The position numbers and the translations under genes are program-made. The notes beneath the pieces are model-generated. The model searched no databases. It was given only the letters and a program-made list of their open reading frames with translations, and was not told where the DNA came from. DNA of 46,084 nucleotides, from NCBI GenBank assembly GCA_030041385.1, contig JASHNY010000066.1:1-46084 (forward strand). The letters run 5' to 3'. This stretch comes from Alphaproteobacteria bacterium (GTDB lineage Bacteria; Pseudomonadota; Alphaproteobacteria; ATCC43930; CGMCC-115725). Positions 41,224 to 46,084 of the stretch are shown piece after piece (the stretch's first letter is position 1; each line of letters opens with the position of its first letter).

Positions 41224-41958
41224 TCAGCCGCAGGCCTGCGCGATCGCCCAGAAATCCTCGGCCTTGAGGCTGGCGCCGCCGACCAGCGCGCCGGCGACAT
41301 CGGGCAGGGCGAGGATGTCCCGGGCGTTGCCGGGGTTGACCGAGCCGCCGTACAGCACCCGCGTGCCGGCCGCCACCCGGGCGCGGATTCCGCCGTGGAT
41401 TTCGGCGATGTCGCCGAGGGTCGGGGTCAGCCCGGTGCCGATCGCCCATACCGGCTCATAGGCGACGACGAGGTTGGCGGCCGATGCGGCTTCCGGCACC
41501 GAGCCGGCAAGCTGCGCCGAGACAACCGCCAGCGCCGTGCCGGCCTCGCGCTGCTCGCGGGTTTCGCCGACGCAAACGATCGCGGCAAGCCCGGCGCGCC
41601 ATGCCGCGGCGACCTTGGCGCGGACCTCCGCGTCGGTCTCGCCATGGCCGTGGCGGCGCTCGGAATGGCCGAGGATGACGAAGCTGCAGCCGGCGTCCTT
41701 CAGCATTTCGGCGCTGACGTCGCCGGTGAAGGCACCCTTTTCCGCGGCATGGCAATCCTGCCCGCCGAGAGCGATGCCGCTGCCGCCGAGCACGGCGCCG
41801 ACCGCGGCCAGCACGGTCGCCGGCGGGCACACGAGCATGTCGCAGCCGCCGGCTGCGGTCCGCGCCCGTGCCGCGAGATCGCCTGCGAGCCGCTCGGCCT
41901 CCGCTCGCAGCCCGTTCATCTTCCAGTTGCCGGCAACCAGATGTCTGCGCTGTGCCAT
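41224..41958 (-). CDS. tpiA: Triosephosphate isomerase
   Basis: A 244-residue TIM barrel interconverting dihydroxyacetone phosphate and glyceraldehyde-3-phosphate. Catalytic residues are K13 in AGNWKMNG, H98 in ILGHSERR and E168 in [11 protein letters not shown]. The phosphate loop is [10 protein letters not shown]. It leads the minus-strand run to secG, pyrG, kdsA and eno, and is divergent from ppiD across a 143-bp gap. Confidence 0.97.
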   Translation of the reverse strand: MAQRRHLVAGNWKMNGLRAEAERLAGDLAARARTAAGGCDMLVCPPATVLAAVGAVLGGSGIALGGQDCHAAEKGAFTGDVSAEMLKDAGCSFVILGHSERRHGHGETDAEVRAKVAAAWRAGLAAIVCVGETREQREAGTALAVVSAQLAGSVPEAASAANLVVAYEPVWAIGTGLTPTLGDIAEIHGGIRARVAAGTRVLYGGSVNPGNARDILALPDVAGALVGGASLKAEDFWAIAQACG

Positions 41959-41991
41959 GGTCGCTCCCCGGCCTGCCGGCGGGAGGAATGG

Positions 41992-42020
41992 TTGCGGCCC
42001 CGCCGGCCCGTCTCTATCAT
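41992..42020 (+). promoter_or_regulatory. Candidate promoter for ppiD
   Basis: TTGCGG (41992-41997) and TATCAT (42015-42020) are spaced by exactly 17 bases in the tpiA-ppiD divergent gap. The -10 box matches five of six sigma-70 positions and the -35 box is weaker. The leader to the ATG is about 75 bases. Confidence 0.45.
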
Positions 42021-42101
42021 CCGCGCACGATCACACCGGCACTCGGGCCGGTCAACCTGCGCCGAGGGTTCGGCGCAGACGGAGTCGGTCCGTACGCCGC
42101 C

Positions 42102-43988
42102 ATGCTGCAAGCCATCCGCACCAAAGCGGGCTCGATCATCGTCAAGGTGCTGTTCGCCTTGCTGATCGTGTCCTTCGGGTTCTGGGGGATCTACACACGG
42201 TCGCCCTATTACCAGAGCAAATCGCCCGATACCGCGATCGCCACCGTCGGCGGTGACACGATTCGCGTCCAGGACCTGCAGGACGTGCTGCAGCCGGCGG
42301 TGGAACAGCTCAGCAACCAGCTCGGCACGACGATCGACCGCCAGCAGATGAAGCAGCTCGGCATCGTCGATACGTTGCTCGGCCAGCTCGTCGACCGCAG
42401 CCTCCTCGACCAGGAGGCGCAGCGGCTCGGCCTTGAGGTTTCCGACACGGTGGTGCGCGACGCGATCGCCGGAAACCCGATGTTCCGCGACCCCGACGGG
42501 CGCTTCGATCGCGACCGGTTCAACCAGATTCTCGCGGCCAACCACCTTTCCGAAGACCAGTTCGTGGCCAAGATGCGCGATCAGATACCGCGCAGCGACC
42601 TGCTGATCGCGATCACCACCGGGGTCACGCCCTCGCCCGACGTGGTCGATGCGCTCTACCGCTATCGCAACGAGACGCGGACCGCCGACATCGTCTCATT
42701 GCCAGTATCGGCTGCCACGGGTGTGGGCCAGCCGAGCGAAGCCGATCTGACCAAGTTCTACGACGCCCACCATGACCTGTTTCAGGCCCCGGAATATCGC
42801 GGCTTCACGCTGGTGAGCCTGACCGCCGCCGACCTCGCCGCGGGGATCAAGGTTCCCGACGACAAGCTCAGGGCCGAATACGCGGAGCGCAAGGGCGATT
42901 TCGCGATCCCCGAGCAGCGCGACATCCAGCAGATCCTGGCTCCCAGCGAAGCCAAGGCCAAGGCGGCGCAAGCGGCGCTCGCCGCCGGCAAGGACTGGAA
43001 CCAGGTGGCGACGACGATCGTCGGCCAGAGCCCGGACACGATCGAAATCGGCCTGATGCAGCGCTCGGAGATGCCGAAGGTGCTTGCCGATGCCGCCTTC
43101 TCGCTGCCGCTTAACCAGCCGAGCCAGCCGATCCAGACCTCGCTCGGCTGGCACATCCTGCGCGTGGTCAAGATCGTACCGGCCTCGACCGCGAGTTTCG
43201 CCGATGCCAAGCCCAAACTGACCGCGGAATTCGCCCGGAACGAGGCGCTCGACCGGATCGACACGATCGGCAACAAGGCGGATGACGCGCTTGCCGGCGG
43301 CGCGACCCTGGCCCAGGTCGCGGCCAAGTTCGGGCTCAAGACCACCGTGGTGAAGGCCGCCGATGTCGGCGGTCGCGACCCCGACGGCAAGCCGATCGCC
43401 CTGCCGATCAATTCGCCGCAGGTGCTGAAGACGCTGTTCGCCACCGACCAGGGCGAGATCAGCCGCGTCATCAACACCGAGGACGGCACGATCTTCGCGC
43501 TGCGCACCGACAAGATCACGCCGCCGCAGGTGCGCCCGCTCGCCGCGGTCAAGGCCAAGGCAAGTGCCGGCTGGCAGCAGGAGCAGAAGCGCGCCGCGGT
43601 AGCCAACGAGGCGAAGGCGCTGGCCGCCGCGGTCTCGCCCTCCAATCCGCTGAAAGCGGCGGCTGCGGCGAAGAAACTGGCGGCAACCGCGTCGCCGCCG
43701 TTGTCGCGCCAGGCTGCCCCCGATGGGCCGGTCCCGCCGGCGCTTGTCGCCAAGCTGTTCTCGGCGAAGCAGGGCCAGGTGGTGACAGCGGAGGACGCCC
43801 GCGGCGCCTATGTCGCCGAGTTGACCCAGATCAAGGATCCCGGGGCGCCGTCGAAGGCCGCAGCGGCGGCGCTCGCCAATGCGCTGACCGGGGCCTCGCG
43901 GCTCGACTTTGCCGCCGAGTTTACCGCCGGACTGCGCAACCGCTTTCCGGTCAAGATCGACCAGCAGGAGGTCGACCGCGCGTTTTAG
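42102..43988 (+). CDS. ppiD: PpiD-like membrane-anchored peptidyl-prolyl isomerase/chaperone
   Basis: A 628-residue inner-membrane protein with its bulk in the periplasm. The cytoplasmic start [21 protein letters not shown] leads into a membrane helix (about 12-32). A SurA-like N-terminal chaperone domain follows, with [20 protein letters not shown] and [21 protein letters not shown] parvulin-type domain is seen around [20 protein letters not shown] to [12 protein letters not shown]. It assists folding of exported proteins near SecYEG. The start at 42102 is chosen because the open frame before it is not PpiD-like. It is convergent with trpE(G). Confidence 0.92.
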   Translation: MLQAIRTKAGSIIVKVLFALLIVSFGFWGIYTRSPYYQSKSPDTAIATVGGDTIRVQDLQDVLQPAVEQLSNQLGTTIDRQQMKQLGIVDTLLGQLVDRSLLDQEAQRLGLEVSDTVVRDAIAGNPMFRDPDGRFDRDRFNQILAANHLSEDQFVAKMRDQIPRSDLLIAITTGVTPSPDVVDALYRYRNETRTADIVSLPVSAATGVGQPSEADLTKFYDAHHDLFQAPEYRGFTLVSLTAADLAAGIKVPDDKLRAEYAERKGDFAIPEQRDIQQILAPSEAKAKAAQAALAAGKDWNQVATTIVGQSPDTIEIGLMQRSEMPKVLADAAFSLPLNQPSQPIQTSLGWHILRVVKIVPASTASFADAKPKLTAEFARNEALDRIDTIGNKADDALAGGATLAQVAAKFGLKTTVVKAADVGGRDPDGKPIALPINSPQVLKTLFATDQGEISRVINTEDGTIFALRTDKITPPQVRPLAAVKAKASAGWQQEQKRAAVANEAKALAAAVSPSNPLKAAAAAKKLAATASPPLSRQAAPDGPVPPALVAKLFSAKQGQVVTAEDARGAYVAELTQIKDPGAPSKAAAAALANALTGASRLDFAAEFTAGLRNRFPVKIDQQEVDRAF

Positions 43989-44016
43989 CGCGGCATCCGA
44001 TCAGATCGCATCAATC

Positions 44017-44139
44017 GTCATGGCCGCCCCGGAACGCCCGCAGCGGCCATCCGGGGGGTGACCCGGCCATCCGGGGAACAGGTGAGGCGATGCGACACCT
44101 GTCGCAGATGCCCCGATCAAGTCTGGGCATGGCGACGGG
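44017..44139. repeat. Interspersed repeat between ppiD and trpE(G)
   Basis: GTCATGGCCGCCCCGGAACG ... CCGATCAAGTCTGGGCATGG plus CGACGGG with internal copies of GGCCATCCGGGG, related to the repeats at 28848 and 31396. It occupies most of the 195-bp gap between the convergent genes. Confidence 0.55.
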
Positions 44140-44183
44140 TAAAGGCGTGTCAACATCAACGGACCACGCTTTAGCCTGGGCGC

Positions 44184-46084
44184 TCAGCCGGCGGCGTCCG
44201 CGACCTTGCGGGCGGCGCACAGCGTGGCAAAGACCGCCTCGATGATCGGCATGCCGACCGCGCCGGCAAGCGTCATCACCGATTCGGGGTGGAATTGCAC
44301 CGCGGCGATCGGCAATGTCTTGTGCTCGATCGCCATGATCACCCCGTCTGCGGTCTCGGCGGTGATGCGCAATACCGCCGGCAGGTCGCTGCGCCGCGCG
44401 TAAAGCGAATGGTAGCGCCCGACGGTGAACCGCTCGGGCAGCCCGCGCAGCACGACGCCGCCCAGCCCGCGGACTTCGGACGGCTTGCCGTGCATCGGGA
44501 TGTCGAGCAGGTCGAGGGTGCCGCCGAAATACTCGACGAGCGCCTGCAACCCCAGGCACACGCCGAACACCGGTATTTCCCGGCGGATCAGCAGGTCGAG
44601 GGTTTCCGCGGCGGCAAAATCCTGCGGCCGCCCCGGCCCCGGCGACATCACCGCGAGATCGGGCCGCGCCCCGCCGCGCAATTCCGCCCGTGCCAGATCC
44701 GGCCGCATCGTCACCACCTCGGCCCCGGTCGTGCGGATGTACGAGGCGAGGGTGTGGACGAACGAATCCTCGTGGTCGATCAGCACTACCTTGCGCCCTG
44801 CCCCGGCCGTGGATCGCGCCGCGGCGCCGCCCGACGCGGTGCGATTGCCGCGGATCGCGGCGAACATCGCCGACGCCTTGAGCCGGCATTCCGCCTCCTC
44901 GGCCTCGGGATCGCTGTCGAACAGCAACGTCGCGCCGGCGCGGATTTCGGCGATCCCGTCCTTCATGCGGATCGTGCGCAGCGTGAGGCCGGTGTTCATG
45001 TTGCCGTCGAAGGTCACCCGCCCGATCGCGCCGCCGTACCAGCGCCGCGCCGAGCGTTCCTCCTGCTCGACAAAGCGGATCGCCCAGCGTTTCGGCGCGC
45101 CGGTCACCGTCACCGCCCAGGCGTGCGAGAGAAATCCGTCGAGCGCGTCATATCCGGGCGCCAATTCGCCCTCGACATGATCGACCGTGTGAATGAGGCG
45201 CGAATACATCTCGATCTGGCGGCGCCCGATCACCTTGACGCTGCCCGGCACGCAGACCCGCGACTTGTCGTTGCGGTCGACATCGGTGCACATCGTCAAC
45301 TCGCTCTCGTCCTTGACCGAGTTGAGCAATTCGCGGATGCGCTCGGCATCTTCGATGGCGTCGCGCCCGCGCGCGATCGTGCCGCTGATCGGGCAGGTCT
45401 CGATCCGCCGGCCTTCGACGCGCACGAACATCTCGGGCGAGGCCGAGACCAGGAATTCGCCGTCGCCGAGGTTGATCAGCGCCCCGTAAGGCGCCGGGTT
45501 GCTTTGGCGCAATCGGCGAAACACGGCGCTCGGCGAATCGGTGCAGGTTTCGGCAAACATCTCGCCGAGCACGACCTCGAACAGATCGCCGCGCACGAAC
45601 GCCTCCTTGGCCCGTTGTACCAAGGCGGCGTATTCGCCCGGCCCGTGGTCGCAGGTCTCCACCCGCGGCGCGCCGGCATCGCCGGGCAGATAGGGCGCCG
45701 GCGCATTGCCGCGGCCGCGCCCGACGCTCGATTGCCCGCCAACGGCAAACTCATAGCGGTGCACGGCCGAAACCTGGCGCATGTGATCGACGATCAGGAT
45801 TTCGTCGGGCAGGTACAGAACGAGGTCGCGATGGTCGGCGGCGCGTTGCTGCACCAGCGCCATCGGCTCGAACTGGTAGACGAGGTCGTAGCCGAACGCG
45901 CCGTAAAACCCGAGATGCTCGTCTTCCGGGCTGGCGAACAGGTCGATCAGCACCCGCAACGCCGAAAACACCGAGGATTGGCGGCTGCGCTGCTCCTCGG
46001 GGAAATGCCCGGTCGGCTCGGCGATGTCGGCGACAAAGCGGCCGGCCGCGCGGTCGCGGATCGTGGTTCCGGCCAGCGCCGCGA
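44184..46084 (-). CDS. trpE: Fused anthranilate synthase TrpE-TrpG, 5' end cut by window edge
   Basis: The C-terminal 632 residues of a TrpE(G) fusion, which makes anthranilate from chorismate and glutamine. About 100 N-terminal residues lie beyond 46084. The TrpE part shows [36 protein letters not shown] and [18 protein letters not shown] linker near [13 protein letters not shown] precedes the glutaminase part with [33 protein letters not shown], nucleophile cysteine in GVCLGLQAL and the histidine in VQFHPES. The fusion is usual in rhizobia and relatives. It is convergent with ppiD. Confidence 0.95.
   Translation of the reverse strand, partial: AALAGTTIRDRAAGRFVADIAEPTGHFPEEQRSRQSSVFSALRVLIDLFASPEDEHLGFYGAFGYDLVYQFEPMALVQQRAADHRDLVLYLPDEILIVDHMRQVSAVHRYEFAVGGQSSVGRGRGNAPAPYLPGDAGAPRVETCDHGPGEYAALVQRAKEAFVRGDLFEVVLGEMFAETCTDSPSAVFRRLRQSNPAPYGALINLGDGEFLVSASPEMFVRVEGRRIETCPISGTIARGRDAIEDAERIRELLNSVKDESELTMCTDVDRNDKSRVCVPGSVKVIGRRQIEMYSRLIHTVDHVEGELAPGYDALDGFLSHAWAVTVTGAPKRWAIRFVEQEERSARRWYGGAIGRVTFDGNMNTGLTLRTIRMKDGIAEIRAGATLLFDSDPEAEEAECRLKASAMFAAIRGNRTASGGAAARSTAGAGRKVVLIDHEDSFVHTLASYIRTTGAEVVTMRPDLARAELRGGARPDLAVMSPGPGRPQDFAAAETLDLLIRREIPVFGVCLGLQALVEYFGGTLDLLDIPMHGKPSEVRGLGGVVLRGLPERFTVGRYHSLYARRSDLPAVLRITAETADGVIMAIEHKTLPIAAVQFHPESVMTLAGAVGMPIIEAVFATLCAARKVADAAG

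Overview
The window is a high-GC stretch of an alphaproteobacterial chromosome, most likely from the Rhodospirillales or a close relative. This rests on three conserved blocks: ntrB-ntrC-ntrY-ntrX followed by an aminotransferase, a HAD phosphatase, hfq and hflX; dusB directly upstream of ntrB; and tpiA-secG-pyrG-kdsA-eno-ftsB-pdhA-pdhB-pdhC-lpdA-lipA. A fused ispDF, a lipoyl domain on PdhB and a fused TrpE-TrpG agree with that. No species is claimed. No rRNA, tRNA, CRISPR array, transposase or prophage gene was seen.

Region 1 (1 to about 13.6 kb) is accessory and catabolic: a partial SDR, an acyl-CoA ligase, an SDR-like epimerase, a GNAT acetyltransferase, two acyl-CoA dehydrogenases, a glutathione transferase, an intracellular polyhydroxyalkanoate depolymerase (PhaZ), a phytanoyl-CoA dioxygenase-like enzyme, two tandem amidohydrolases and an MFS transporter. 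Together they suggest uptake and CoA-dependent breakdown of an acid-like substrate; the substrate cannot be read from the sequence.

Region 2 (13.6 to 24.9 kb) is mostly regulatory. A molybdopterin-fold secreted protein without cysteine lies behind a Mop molybdate-binding protein. Then come hflX and hfq, a HAD phosphatase, a D-amino-acid aminotransferase, the two Ntr two-component systems and dusB. A good sigma-70-type promoter sits in front of dusB.

Region 3 (25 to 46 kb) is core metabolism: a DUF2189 membrane protein, ispDF, pgpA, a CinA-type amidase and a RatA/COQ10-like protein; then on the minus strand lipA, lpdA, the pyruvate dehydrogenase genes, ftsB, eno, kdsA, pyrG, secG and tpiA; then a PpiD-like chaperone and the 3' part of trpE(G). 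A BrnT/BrnA toxin-antitoxin pair with a frameshifted toxin has been inserted between kdsA and eno.

The gaps hold several families of short palindromic interspersed repeats. One family (ends like GTCATTGCGAG...CTCGCAATGAC) lies at the 5' end of four genes, and in two of them (pgpA and lipA) it appears to supply the start codon itself. The other points worth checking are the frameshifted brnT, the apparent CTG start of hflX, the cysteine-less molybdopterin-fold protein, a conversion-like tract in the tandem amidohydrolases, and a repeat copy split by 92 bp. I did not see a clearly new multi-gene defence or mobile system.
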